NCBI GenBank assembly: GCA_002501655.1
Contig: DANY01000035.1
Coordinates: 87,814-151,813, forward strand
From: Methanoculleus sp. UBA303
GTDB taxonomy: Archaea > Halobacteriota > Methanomicrobia > Methanomicrobiales > Methanoculleaceae
DNA length: 64,000 nt
Direction of reading: 5' to 3'
The position numbers and the translations under genes are program-made. The notes below the pieces were generated by a model. The model made no database searches. It was not told the origin of the DNA and was given only the letters and a program-made list of their open reading frames with translations. This document shows, in pieces, positions 18,541-28,101 of this stretch. Each line of letters begins with the position of its first letter. Position 1 is the stretch's first letter.

Positions 18541-20196
18541 ATGGCGATAATCACGTTACCCTACCGGTACATGGAACGGCTGACCGGGACAGACCGGCAA
18601 ACGATCATCGACCGTGTTCCGATGATCGGCGCCGACATCGAGCGGATCGAGGAGGATCATGTGGACGTCGAGTTCTTCCCGGATCGGCCGGACCTCTACT
18701 CCGCCGAGGGTGTCGCCCGGGCGATGCGCGGGTTCCTCGGTATCGAGGAGGGGCTCCCGGTCTACACCGTCCGCCCTTCCGGCATAACGTTTTCTGTCGA
18801 TCCCGGCCTCGCCGATATCAGGCCGTGCCTCGCCTCAGCGGTGATCCGGAACGTCGACCTCGACGAAGAGGCGATCGAGAGCCTGATGAGCCTCCAGGAG
18901 GCCCTCCACTGGGCGGTCGGTCGCGGTCGGGGCAAGGTGGCGATTGGCGTCCATGACCTCGACGCGGTCACGCCGCCCTTCCGCTACATCGCCTCCCCTC
19001 GCGACCGGTCCTTCGTTCCGCTGGACTTCGAGCGGGAGATGACCCTTGAGGAGATCCTCACCGACCATCCGAAGGGCCGGGATTACGCCCACCTGGTAGA
19101 GGGCTTCTCCCGGTTCCCGCTGATCGTCGATGCCGGTGACCGGGTGCTCTCCTTCCCCCCCATCATCAACGGCGAACTGACGAGGGTCACGACGGCGACC
19201 AGAAATATCCTGCTCGACTGCACCGGCACCGACAAAAAAGCGGTGATGACGGCGGTGAACATCATATGCACAGCGCTCGCCGAGGCCGGGGCGACGATAG
19301 AGATGGTCACCGTCGACGGACGGGAGATGCCCACGCTCGCGCCGGCAGAACGGGTTGTATCGGTCGAGGAATGCGCCTCCCTCCTCGGCCTCCCCCTCTC
19401 GGTGCAGGATATGACGCGGCTCCTCGGCAGGATGCGGTTCGGTGCCGAGCCCGACGGGGACTCGCGGGTCAGGGTCCTCGTCCCCTGCTACCGCTCAGAC
19501 ATCCTCCATGACTGGGACATCTTTGAGGACGTGGCGATCGCCTATGGCATCGAGAACTTCGATGCCGCCCTCCCGGCAACCTCTACCGTCGCAGAGGAGC
19601 ACCCGATCACCGCTATAGCGAGGGCCGTCCGATCGGTGATGGTCGGCCTCGGCTACCTTGAGATGATGCCATTCACCCTTACGAACGAGCGGGTGCTCTA
19701 CGAGAATATGCAGCGAGAACCCTCCCCCGGAACCCTGCGGCTGCTCCACCCGATCAGCGAAGAGCAGACGGTGGTCCGGACCGACCTCCTCGGGCTGCTC
19801 CTGGAGATGCTCCTGGCGAACAAGCACCGTGAGCTCCCGCAACGGCTCTTTGCGGTGGGCGATGTGGTCGAGGCCTGCGTAACGTATCAGAAGGTCGCCG
19901 CGGTCAGCATCCACCCCGCGGCTGACTTCTCCGAGGCGTATGCGGCGGCGGATGTTCTCTGCCGGGAACTCTCGCTCCCGTACACGGTTGTCGAGTCGGC
20001 TGACCCCGCATTCCTCGACGGCCGCCGCGGGGATGTCATCGTCGGTGGAAGAAGAGTCGGGGTGTTCGGGGAGATCCACCCGGCGGTCCTGAACGCGTTC
20101 GACCTCGAGCACCCGGTGGCGGCGCTCGCGCTCGACCTTACAGCCGTACCGGGATACCCCGTCCCGCCAGGTACTCCTTCACCTGGCGGACAGTGA
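18541..20196 (+). CDS. pheT: Phenylalanyl-tRNA synthetase beta subunit
   Basis: 551 residues, the archaeal/eukaryal-size beta subunit. It contains [23 protein letters not shown]3/B4-type segments ([25 protein letters not shown]), the B5 region ([24 protein letters not shown]) and the core-like [21 protein letters not shown]. It starts 1 bp after pheS. The last 59 bp overlap the 3' end of hisF on the other strand, so its C-terminal PPGTPSPGG tail is encoded antisense to hisF. Confidence 0.94.
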   Translation: MAIITLPYRYMERLTGTDRQTIIDRVPMIGADIERIEEDHVDVEFFPDRPDLYSAEGVARAMRGFLGIEEGLPVYTVRPSGITFSVDPGLADIRPCLASAVIRNVDLDEEAIESLMSLQEALHWAVGRGRGKVAIGVHDLDAVTPPFRYIASPRDRSFVPLDFEREMTLEEILTDHPKGRDYAHLVEGFSRFPLIVDAGDRVLSFPPIINGELTRVTTATRNILLDCTGTDKKAVMTAVNIICTALAEAGATIEMVTVDGREMPTLAPAERVVSVEECASLLGLPLSVQDMTRLLGRMRFGAEPDGDSRVRVLVPCYRSDILHDWDIFEDVAIAYGIENFDAALPATSTVAEEHPITAIARAVRSVMVGLGYLEMMPFTLTNERVLYENMQREPSPGTLRLLHPISEEQTVVRTDLLGLLLEMLLANKHRELPQRLFAVGDVVEACVTYQKVAAVSIHPAADFSEAYAAADVLCRELSLPYTVVESADPAFLDGRRGDVIVGGRRVGVFGEIHPAVLNAFDLEHPVAALALDLTAVPGYPVPPGTPSPGGQ

Positions 20197-20944
20197 ACTC
20201 CCCGTAGTGGAAGACGCTTGCCGCGAGGCAGGCGTCAGCCTTCCCTCTTGTAAACCCTTCGTAGAAGTGCTCGAGCGTGCCCACGCCGCCACTCGCGATC
20301 ACGGGGATGCCGACCGCCGCTGAGACCGCCGCGGTGACGGGGATGTCAAACCCTTCCTTCGTCCCATCGGTCTCCATGCTGGTGAGGAGGATCTCGCCAG
20401 CCCCGCGCTCCTCGACCTCTGCTGCCCAGGCGATAGCGTCAAGTCCCGTGGCCCGGCTCCCACCGTGGGTCACGACCTCGTACCAGCACTCCCGCCCGCC
20501 GGCGAGGGTGATGGGGGTCTTCTCCGGCTTCATGTCGTAGTTTCGCCGGACGTCCGCGGCGACGACGATACATTGGGTGCCGAACCGCTCTGCGCCCCGC
20601 GAGATCAGTTCCGGGTCCTGGACGGCGCTTGAGTTGATGCTCACCTTATCCGCGCCCGCCCGAAGGATCTGCGTCATGTCGTCGATTGTCCGGATGCCGC
20701 CGCCGACGGTGAGCGGGAGGAAGAGTTCGTCCGCCGCCCGCTGCACGACGTCGATGATCGTGCGCCGCTGTTCCGTCGAGGCAGCGATATCGAGGAATAC
20801 CACCTCATCCGCACCCTGCTCGTTGTAGCGCTGGGCCAGCGCGACGGGATCGCCCGCGTCGCGCAGCCCGACGAAGTGCGTCCCTTTGACTACCCGCCCG
20901 TCCTTGAGGTCGAGGCAGGGGATGATCCGCTTGGTCAGAACCAT
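20138..20944 (-). CDS. hisF: Imidazole glycerol phosphate synthase cyclase subunit
   Basis: Converts PRFAR plus HisH-derived ammonia to IGP and AICAR in histidine synthesis. 268 residues from the codon for [14 protein letters not shown] at 20944; upstream in-frame codons give low-complexity Arg/Ser sequence and are rejected. It has the (beta/alpha)8 barrel with catalytic Asp in [12 protein letters not shown] and in VVAADVRRN, plus phosphate loops [11 protein letters not shown] and [12 protein letters not shown]. No other his gene is near. Converges on pheT with a 59-bp tail-to-tail overlap. Confidence 0.94.
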   Translation of the reverse strand: MVLTKRIIPCLDLKDGRVVKGTHFVGLRDAGDPVALAQRYNEQGADEVVFLDIAASTEQRRTIIDVVQRAADELFLPLTVGGGIRTIDDMTQILRAGADKVSINSSAVQDPELISRGAERFGTQCIVVAADVRRNYDMKPEKTPITLAGGRECWYEVVTHGGSRATGLDAIAWAAEVEERGAGEILLTSMETDGTKEGFDIPVTAAVSAAVGIPVIASGGVGTLEHFYEGFTRGKADACLAASVFHYGEFTVRQVKEYLAGRGIPVRL

Positions 20945-21609
20945 GGGTAATGGTTTTGGGGCAGGAGGTGATGAGGGTTTCGAGGTGCGACCGTCGGAAC
21001 GACAGGAGCTCGAACACCGAAGGTGCGCAGTGTGACACCCTGAAGGAGGGGAGCAGGATCCCGCGAGGCTGCGGCGTCGACGTTCCACGGGAACGGAACG
21101 TGAGATCCCTGGGATTCTGAAGACATTTAGGGGGATGAACGGGGCACGAGATGGTCGTGAGTCTCCCCTTCCCGACGGGGATCCAGAGCCGGTCGCACCA
21201 TGGATATGCAGGGTTCGTGCCGTTAGCCTTGTGTTCCAGAACTGTTTCCCTCTCAGGAGGGCTGGCGAATTGCGATATCCAATAGTTCTGATTCCGTTTT
21301 CTGCAGCTTCAGGAAGGCTATGCCATGAATGCGCTTGGTTTCAGTTGTACTGTTTCTATCCAGCACCTCTGGATCTCTACAATGCAATTGGGCTATATGT
21401 TTACCCAGAGAACGCTACCTATATGTTGGATTGCCTCGTGGAGGTTCACAGGCGGTCTGATGTTTGATCAACGCAAGGAAAAGTGAGTGATGTTCATCCC
21501 ACTCTCGACAGCCGGATGAACATCCCAACAGCCCGTAGGCAAAATGCGTTAACTCTCTTCGTACTTAGGAGTTTGCCCGTTCTGCCTCCGGCAAGATGGG
21601 TGATGGTCA
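20945..21609. other. Spacer upstream of the toxin-like giant gene
   Basis: About 660 bp without a convincing gene. Two short plus-strand frames (about 21135-21467 and 21483-21818) have no ribosome-binding site or recognisable sequence, and the second overlaps the next gene. From about 21230 the base composition becomes more AT-rich, consistent with a promoter region, but no single TATA box stands out. Confidence 0.5.
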
Positions 21610-24600
21610 ATGAGTATGGAACGTTTGGAGAGAGCTTTTTCGCTTCTCATAGCGGTGCTGATGGTCACTACGGCATTCATTCCTGCCGTGAGTGCTACAG
21701 AGCCGCATCGAGCCGCATCGAGCGTGAACACTGCCACGGACTTGTTCTCCGGCACGACAACGTCCGCCTCAGACACGTCTGGAGCGTCACTTGGCACGGC
21801 GTCATATGGCAATGGTAATACCAGGACAGAGAAGGATCTATTGTTGTCTTCCGGGGATAGCCGGTCTCAACCCCCATCCTGGACAAATACTCCCGCAGAT
21901 ATCGAACAGACCCGGGGGCCTGGGTCGGGTGTCTCGCCGGCATCTGGCACCAAGCACGTGGTCACCGGTTCCGGCAAGACCAAGATCAAGATCTATGATC
22001 GTGAGTCCAGAACTATTCGGATCAAGGATGACAGCAGATCTGCCGCTACCGGCGGCGATGATGAACTCGAGATCCGGCTGGTGAACGCCACCCCGGATCT
22101 TGGTACTTTTACTGAGTTTTTTGAGATCACCGCCCACCGGACGATCGCCCTCGACGGATCGGAGGACTTCCTGGCCACGTGGGCGCTCTGTAACGGGAAC
22201 GAGAATGCCACTCAGGTCGAGTGGTTCGTCTGGGAGGAGCGATCGCATAGTATCGAGATTCCCATCATCGAGTACCGGGAAGTTACCCTTGAGAATGTTA
22301 CTCCTGAAGACACTACCCTCGAAGGAGTTACCCTTGACGGCGCAACCCCCATAGACATTACCCTCGAGAGTGTTAATCCCGAGAGCACAACCCCTGTAAG
22401 TGTTATCCTTGAGACCGTCTCCCCTGAAGACGTTACCCTGGAAAGTGTTATCCAGGAGGACGTAATCCCCGAAGAAAATTTCACTCAAGAGGATGGTAAC
22501 CCGGAGGACGCCGCTTTCGAAACCTTCATCGTCAGGGAGCCCTATATCGCCGGTACCGAGACGGTAGAGCAGTCCTGGCCGGAGTGGGTGCCGTTTGTTC
22601 CCGATGGGCAGACGCTCAACGCCGGGGAGACCCGGCTCTTCAAGGTCGTCTACACCAAGCCCGCCGAACTCGGGCAGGTCGATATCAACACCGCCCCGGT
22701 CTTCCGGGGCGTCGCGTGCCCGGAGATGACCTGGTGGAGCACTACCTGGGCATACCGGGTTCCGGTAACCGTCACCAACCCGCCCTCGATCGACGGGTAT
22801 CCCCACCGCGAGGTCGTCTCGTACCTGCCCGGGATGCAGAGGGACTTTGACGACGTCCGGTTCGTTACCGACGGCGGTGTCGTCCTTGACTACTGGAAAG
22901 AGGGTTACACGACCGGAAATTCAGCTGTTATCTGGGTCAACCTCCCCACGGGTACGACTTCGATCTGGATGTACTACGGGAATGCGGCCGCCACCGACAT
23001 CGGCAGCCGGGATAATGCCTACATTCTCTACGATGATTTTAACGGCTTCAACAGAGCCCTTTGGACACGCAGCCAATCTGACTCCCTCTACGTTCAGGGC
23101 GGCTGGATCAGGGATGAACAGTCTCGTGAACTGTCTCGCAGGCCGGGTGTGCTGGTCTCCAACAACCCTGTGATCATCGAAGGTGAGTCGGTGATCGTGG
23201 AGATGCGTATCTTTGTAATTAATGTGTCCAGATACACTGCATGTGGGTATTTCCCCCAGTTCATCGAGAACTCTCATAACGGCCTGCTCTGGTACCCTGG
23301 CAACCAGCGGCAGGTCGTCAAAGGAGGTGTTACGTCATGGCAGCCAGGACTATATCGCGGCCTCGTGCCGGGAGCCATCTACCTCAATACCTGGATCATC
23401 ACGCCCTCCAGCCAGACACACACTGTCGGCGGGAGCGTCTCATACAGCGACGTCTTCCAGGGGACCACCGGGATCTCCTATCATCGGATGTGGCTTTTCG
23501 GGGGTGACAATTCTGTGGCCGGCCGAAGCATGAGGATGGACTGGATCCGGGTGCGGAAGTACGTTGAGACCGAACCGGCGCTCACCTACGGCACGCCGCA
23601 GACATGCCCTATTGTCACGATTACCTCTCCCGGCGACGATACGGTGGGGGCCGGCGGCAACGTCACCGTGGCCGGGACCATCTCCAGTAGCGCCGTATCC
23701 AGCCTCACGCTCACTCACAACACCGCATCGTCGATCGTTCCGGTGCAGGACGGGATCTTCTCGGCGGAGGTGACCCTTGCGGATGCGAATACAATCACAA
23801 TCAATGGCACCGATTCGTTCGGGAACACCTTTTCGGTGACGCTCCTCCTCGACGGGGACATGCTGCCGGGCACCTACGAGCAGGCGATCGGGTTTGACCC
23901 CCTCGATGCCGACTCCGACTGCTCGTCGCCCGAGGACTTGGCCGGGGACCAATCCGGGAACGGAGTCATCGACAGTTACGAGGTCTTCGCCGGCGATCTC
24001 CCGGTCTTTGCGAAGTACCGAATCGGCGCCGACCCGTTCGCGGTGGATACCGACGGCGACGGCCTGACTGATTCATTCGAGCTGTTGAAGCTCGGGACGT
24101 TCCCGGAGGAAGATGATCCGATCCAGGTAATAATTCACTCAACGGAGGGCGACTACTCCGTCGCTGTTGCTGTCGGGACGGACGACGACCCGGACGGGGA
24201 CGGCCTCTCGAACCTTGACGAGCAGAACAACGGGACCGATCCGCTCTCGGCCGATAGCGACGACGACGGCCTCTCCGATGCCGACGAGGTTTTGATATGG
24301 ACCACTGACCCCTGCGACGCCGATTCCGACGATGACGGCCTGACCGATGGTGCCGAGGTGGCCCTCGGGACCGACCCTAACAACCCGGACGGCGTCGAGG
24401 ACTACTGGAGCAGCGATCGGTTCCTCGACGAGACCCTGAACCTGACGGTCTTCGGCCGCGGGTATGCCATCGCCAACGTCAGCGTCGCCGCGGTGAACTA
24501 CACGCACCTGATCAGCGATGAAGTTCTCGTCAGCAAAGTCTGCAACATCGGGTTCGGCGACGATATCGAGTCCGGAACGATTGAGATCGCCTATGACCCG

Positions 24601-25899
24601 ACTCACGTCGAGAACGCCTCCCGGCTCGCGATCTACCGCTTCGACGAGGACCTCGGGACGTTCGTCAACGTATCCTCGACCGTCGATGCCGCGAACGGCG
24701 TGGTCTCCTGCGCGGCGGCGGGCTCGGCGAAGTATGCCGTGCTGGATTCAGCGCGGTGGGATGCGCTGTTTGCGGGGGAGGTGGTAGTTGAGGCTTTAGG
24801 GGATGACTATCCCTACAGCGCGCGACTGTGTGTTCGGGATTCTCAGACCGGCGAGGGTGTCGGAGATGCCAAGGTTACCTTCTTCAGTGTGGAATCCGGC
24901 GGACAGGATCTGGTGACCAATACCACACTGACGGGCGATACGAAGGGCTTAACGCTTACGTGCGCCCTGTACCCTACAGGTGGAGCCCATCCGTATCTGG
25001 TTGAAAAAAACGGGTATGACGACCATTATGGCATGATCTGCTTTGAAGGCGACTCTACCTCTGTTACCACGATCTCGGAGATCAACTCGGTCAACGCACC
25101 CACCGGCTCCCTGACGGTGACGTCGACCCCCAGTGCGGGGGTTGTCTACTATATCGACAACATCTACTACGGTGGTTCCGGGGTTTCGAATGTGAAACTG
25201 CTTGAGGGTGAGCATACCCTCGTATTGACAACACCGAGTACATACTATGGGACGGCAATTGAGAAGGTCTGGATTACCCGCAACCAGCATACTCTGAAGC
25301 ACATAAATTTGCCCCCCACGTCCGGTTGCGGCAATGTCCGTGTGATCTGTTCGGAGCCCGGCGCCGCGGTCTCCATCGACGGCTTTGGCGTCGGCGTCAT
25401 CCCGGCGTCCCGGGTACTCACGAGGGCCGATGTCCCCTCCGGCGCCCGCAACGTTACCGTCACGAAAGAGGGCTTCGCCCCCTACTCGGAAGATGTCACC
25501 ATCGTCTCGGGCCAGACCAGCACCGTGAACGCGGTGCTGGTGCCGGAGGATCTGGACGAGGACGGTCTGCCGGACATCAAAGAGACGGGCGGGTATCGCG
25601 ACGGGTATGGCAGGTGGCATTATTCCGACCCGAACGCGGTTGACACCGATGGGGACGGGCTCTCGGACGGCTACGAGTCAGGTTTCTCCTTCACAGTGGG
25701 CGGCAAGACCTACCACAAATCGCGGAGCGACCCGACCAAGGTGGACACCGACGACGACGAGTTAGACGATTACATGGAGGATTACTTGAGGACGGACCCC
25801 AACGACCCCGATACCGACCACGATCTCATCAGAGATGGAGGACGACGACGATCCTCTTGTCCCTATGTACTTCCAGTATGCAACGGATCGGATTCGTGA
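21610..25899 (+). CDS. Giant exported modular protein, polymorphic-toxin-like, broken by a frameshift
   Basis: 1429 residues from ATG 21610, with GGTGAT just upstream and a signal peptide (LERAFSLLIAVLMVTTAFIPAVSA). Modules in order: Ser/Thr-rich region; Glu/Thr repeats built on EVTLENVTPED (about 224-304); a DUF2341 domain (WWSTTWAYRVPVTV, IWMYYGN; about 374-460) with a lectin-like follow-on; an Ig-like domain; thrombospondin type 3 calcium repeats DTDGDGL (about 758-935); a beta domain; two PEGA domains; and more type 3 repeats from 1314. At DTDHDLIRDG the frame is lost and the protein ends in an unrelated Arg/Cys tail, while the logical continuation MEDDDDP starts at 25835 in another frame. 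The native product would then reach a pre-toxin and nuclease tip. Presented outside the cell; natural role inferred as an intercellular toxin carrier. Confidence 0.75.
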   Translation: MSMERLERAFSLLIAVLMVTTAFIPAVSATEPHRAASSVNTATDLFSGTTTSASDTSGASLGTASYGNGNTRTEKDLLLSSGDSRSQPPSWTNTPADIEQTRGPGSGVSPASGTKHVVTGSGKTKIKIYDRESRTIRIKDDSRSAATGGDDELEIRLVNATPDLGTFTEFFEITAHRTIALDGSEDFLATWALCNGNENATQVEWFVWEERSHSIEIPIIEYREVTLENVTPEDTTLEGVTLDGATPIDITLESVNPESTTPVSVILETVSPEDVTLESVIQEDVIPEENFTQEDGNPEDAAFETFIVREPYIAGTETVEQSWPEWVPFVPDGQTLNAGETRLFKVVYTKPAELGQVDINTAPVFRGVACPEMTWWSTTWAYRVPVTVTNPPSIDGYPHREVVSYLPGMQRDFDDVRFVTDGGVVLDYWKEGYTTGNSAVIWVNLPTGTTSIWMYYGNAAATDIGSRDNAYILYDDFNGFNRALWTRSQSDSLYVQGGWIRDEQSRELSRRPGVLVSNNPVIIEGESVIVEMRIFVINVSRYTACGYFPQFIENSHNGLLWYPGNQRQVVKGGVTSWQPGLYRGLVPGAIYLNTWIITPSSQTHTVGGSVSYSDVFQGTTGISYHRMWLFGGDNSVAGRSMRMDWIRVRKYVETEPALTYGTPQTCPIVTITSPGDDTVGAGGNVTVAGTISSSAVSSLTLTHNTASSIVPVQDGIFSAEVTLADANTITINGTDSFGNTFSVTLLLDGDMLPGTYEQAIGFDPLDADSDCSSPEDLAGDQSGNGVIDSYEVFAGDLPVFAKYRIGADPFAVDTDGDGLTDSFELLKLGTFPEEDDPIQVIIHSTEGDYSVAVAVGTDDDPDGDGLSNLDEQNNGTDPLSADSDDDGLSDADEVLIWTTDPCDADSDDDGLTDGAEVALGTDPNNPDGVEDYWSSDRFLDETLNLTVFGRGYAIANVSVAAVNYTHLISDEVLVSKVCNIGFGDDIESGTIEIAYDPTHVENASRLAIYRFDEDLGTFVNVSSTVDAANGVVSCAAAGSAKYAVLDSARWDALFAGEVVVEALGDDYPYSARLCVRDSQTGEGVGDAKVTFFSVESGGQDLVTNTTLTGDTKGLTLTCALYPTGGAHPYLVEKNGYDDHYGMICFEGDSTSVTTISEINSVNAPTGSLTVTSTPSAGVVYYIDNIYYGGSGVSNVKLLEGEHTLVLTTPSTYYGTAIEKVWITRNQHTLKHINLPPTSGCGNVRVICSEPGAAVSIDGFGVGVIPASRVLTRADVPSGARNVTVTKEGFAPYSEDVTIVSGQTSTVNAVLVPEDLDEDGLPDIKETGGYRDGYGRWHYSDPNAVDTDGDGLSDGYESGFSFTVGGKTYHKSRSDPTKVDTDDDELDDYMEDYLRTDPNDPDTDHDLIRDGGRRRSSCPYVLPVCNGSDS

Positions 25900-26719
25900 C
25901 GAGATTGCGCTCCGACTTGGTGCTGTCATCGGGGAGGCCGGCCTGAAGGGTGAAGTCTCTAACGAATTGATTGGCGGAGACGTTTTTGCGTCCACGCCGG
26001 CGTACGCTACCGGCTGGATCATCTCAGGCCTCGCAGGGATTGGAGACGTCCGTGATTTCCTGTATGCCGTATCGCAAGCCGATACCCTTGGTGCCACACT
26101 CACCGGCCTGGGTATTGTTCCGTACTTTGGCGATTGCGAAAAGGCTGCTGCCGATATCGCAAAATGGATCGGAAAGTATCCAGAAGGCATACGGCCTCTG
26201 GCGAAGTTATTGGTCGAACAGCGAATCATTGAGTTTTTCAGCGAGAGTGACCGGCTGAAGATCATCGACGACTTCTTCCCCGTGCGGGCGGACGGCATGA
26301 AGGCCGGGACCTATCTGATCACGGAATATGACCTCGATGTGGACGACCTCGTGAAGATGATGGGCTGCGGCACCGATCTCTCCAAAGTCCTTCGTGGTGT
26401 CAAGCGCGCGGATGGAAACATGGCGTGGCTGGATGAAGGAGATGACGCTGAGGGTTGGATCAAAATCGTGAAAAAACATATTACCGGTGAATTGCCGGGT
26501 GATCCGGGTACGTTGTTCCCGAGTTCGATGACCGAAACTGACGTGAAAAACCTTATATTCGAAACATTCGAAAATCCAATAACGTCTGAATTAAGTAAAG
26601 GAAACATCCTGTATTATCATGAGATGGTTCCACCAAACGGTCAGTATATCAGGGTTGTAACAAATCCCGACGGGAGGATCCTATCGGCATACATGGTCAA
26701 AAAACTGCCAACGGTGTGA
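25835..26719 (+). CDS. C-terminal toxin module: pre-toxin segment plus EndoU/BECR-like nuclease
   Basis: 294 residues, frame-shifted from the giant protein but continuous with it in sense (its MEDDDDP completes the last type 3 repeat). Residues 60-111 carry DVRDFLYAVSQADTLG and GLGIVPYFGDCEKAAADIA, resembling the helical pre-toxin segments that precede tips in polymorphic toxins. The last 85 residues have GWIKIVKKHI (His215), LFPSSMTETDVKNLI and YIRVVTNPDGRILSAYMVK (Ser284, Tyr286), the layout of bacterial EndoU and related BECR-fold RNases. This end is visibly more AT-rich than its surroundings, suggesting a recently acquired tip. The assignment is by pattern, not by search. ATG 25835 has no clear ribosome-binding site, so it is probably a displaced 3' part, not a separate gene. 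Confidence 0.65.
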   Translation: MEDDDDPLVPMYFQYATDRIRDEIALRLGAVIGEAGLKGEVSNELIGGDVFASTPAYATGWIISGLAGIGDVRDFLYAVSQADTLGATLTGLGIVPYFGDCEKAAADIAKWIGKYPEGIRPLAKLLVEQRIIEFFSESDRLKIIDDFFPVRADGMKAGTYLITEYDLDVDDLVKMMGCGTDLSKVLRGVKRADGNMAWLDEGDDAEGWIKIVKKHITGELPGDPGTLFPSSMTETDVKNLIFETFENPITSELSKGNILYYHEMVPPNGQYIRVVTNPDGRILSAYMVKKLPTV

Positions 26720-27192
26720 TTCCTATGGAGACCGAAAAAATTGATTTTTGGATCAAGCAGGGACGTTTCCACCTCTCATATGGAGAAGTATCTCTCACGT
26801 GGAATAAAAGTGGAAGCGATAGGATCATGGATTTTTGTGACTATCTGATGGAGGCAATCCACGATGACTGCATTCCGCTCCTCCTTCGCGGAGAAACCTG
26901 CAGGATCATGCTCCTTGACGATCCGCATGTCCTGTTTTTTGTCCCCAAAGGGGATATGGTCACTATCATCCTCGAGTCCGAAGTTACGGAATGGTTTGAG
27001 CCCAGGAACGAGTTTACGGCCCCCATGGAAGAATGGTTCAGGGCGGTACAGCAGGTAACTCTCGACCTGATTCAGGAGATGCAGGATTTTCCGGGGAAAT
27101 ACTATAAACTCGTGCCGGTTTCATCAATCATCGAGAAATATCATACCACCGAGAAAGTGCTTCGGGAAGCGGGATACCTGAAGGAGGGATAG
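26716..27192 (+). CDS. Candidate immunity protein for the nuclease tip
   Basis: 158 residues from GTG 26716, overlapping the toxin-module stop as GTGA; ATG 26725 is the alternative start. It is a small soluble acidic protein without signal peptide or membrane segment, rich in aromatics (IDFWIKQGRFHLSYGEV, TEWFEPRNEFTAP), ending in a helical stretch. No family is recognised. Small size, AT-leaning composition like the toxin tip, and strict coupling downstream of a nuclease module are the standard layout of toxin-immunity pairs. The function is inferred from that layout only. Confidence 0.65.
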   Translation: MIPMETEKIDFWIKQGRFHLSYGEVSLTWNKSGSDRIMDFCDYLMEAIHDDCIPLLLRGETCRIMLLDDPHVLFFVPKGDMVTIILESEVTEWFEPRNEFTAPMEEWFRAVQQVTLDLIQEMQDFPGKYYKLVPVSSIIEKYHTTEKVLREAGYLKEG

Positions 27193-27306
27193 AAATTTTA
27201 CATCTGTCCGGCATGACCCGGATCGAGCGGACAGCAGAAAGGAGTATGGGAACGGTTCAATTCCCTCCCTGTAAACGAATAACAAACCTCCAAGGATAGG
27301 CATCGC

Positions 27307-28089
27307 ATGAAACCGAATGCACCAGAGCGCCGAACTCCATCCGGCGCCAGCAAAAAAACAGGAAATCACGGGGATCACTGGGGATGCGTCACGCAGTCCA
27401 CGGACGAGATCATCCGGTCGGTGGAATGGGCGCTGAAAGAGGCGAAAAACCCCGACATCCGAGAATGGAATGGTCGGGAGGTCGCCGCGTACGTCCCGGA
27501 GTCCCGTTCTCTCACGACGTGCGCCATAACCCTCGACCGATCGGTCTCTACCGGCTATCCGATGGCCGTGGACGGTGTTGTCCATGAAATGACGGTGGAT
27601 CGCATCGAAGCATGGTCAAACGGGCTTGAAGGGCAGGTGATCGGCTCGGTCGGCGACGCTGCCCTGGCGTTCTTCGACACCCGATATTACCGGAACCTTG
27701 GTCGTTACCGGGAGGGAGGCAGACATCTCTTCGCCCTCGCCGCCTTTGCCTACGTGCTGCATAAGGCCGAACCCCGCACGATCACGGACGCTGAAGGGAA
27801 GGAGCATTCGACCCGAAACATGGCTGCATATCGCCCGTTTCCACAGGGGGATGTCGATGACTTCGTGTATCAGTCGCCGGTAAAGAGTGTCGAAACTGTT
27901 TCGTTCTGTGGAAAGACTGTCTACCGCCTCACGGTTCCGTTCTTCCGGCTGCCGGACGAGAGCGGCGGGTACCGTGACGTCGATATCACGCTGTATGCCG
28001 CCGAGCACGTGACCGGCGGCTATGCTCCTCGTGTGGGCGACGATGTCATGGGGATTCTCTGGCTGCAGGGCTCCCTTGCTCCCGGGTAA
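27307..28089 (+). CDS. Unrecognised soluble protein in the toxin locus (second accessory or immunity candidate)
   Basis: 260 residues, ATG 27307. No signal peptide or membrane helix. The central part has VIGSVGDAALAFFDTRYYRN; the C-terminal part is a beta-rich segment with FVYQSPVKSVE, VYRLTVPFFRLP, DVDITLYAAEHV and a closing GDDVMGILWLQGSL, reminiscent of a small OB-like domain. I do not recognise a named family. It sits between the immunity candidate and the decayed orphan cassette, a position often occupied by further immunity genes in such loci. GC content is back to the genome norm. Confidence 0.6.
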   Translation: MKPNAPERRTPSGASKKTGNHGDHWGCVTQSTDEIIRSVEWALKEAKNPDIREWNGREVAAYVPESRSLTTCAITLDRSVSTGYPMAVDGVVHEMTVDRIEAWSNGLEGQVIGSVGDAALAFFDTRYYRNLGRYREGGRHLFALAAFAYVLHKAEPRTITDAEGKEHSTRNMAAYRPFPQGDVDDFVYQSPVKSVETVSFCGKTVYRLTVPFFRLPDESGGYRDVDITLYAAEHVTGGYAPRVGDDVMGILWLQGSLAPG

Positions 28090-28101
28090 TGTGCAGTTTT
28101 G

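Noticed and set aside
21135-21818. Two short open frames upstream of the giant surface gene
   Set aside because: No ribosome-binding site, no recognisable protein features, and the second runs into the well-supported start at 21610.
22279-22520. True pentapeptide-repeat domain in the giant protein
   Set aside because: The periodicity is nearer ten with Glu/Pro/Thr, lacking the A(D/N)LXX pattern of pentapeptide helices.
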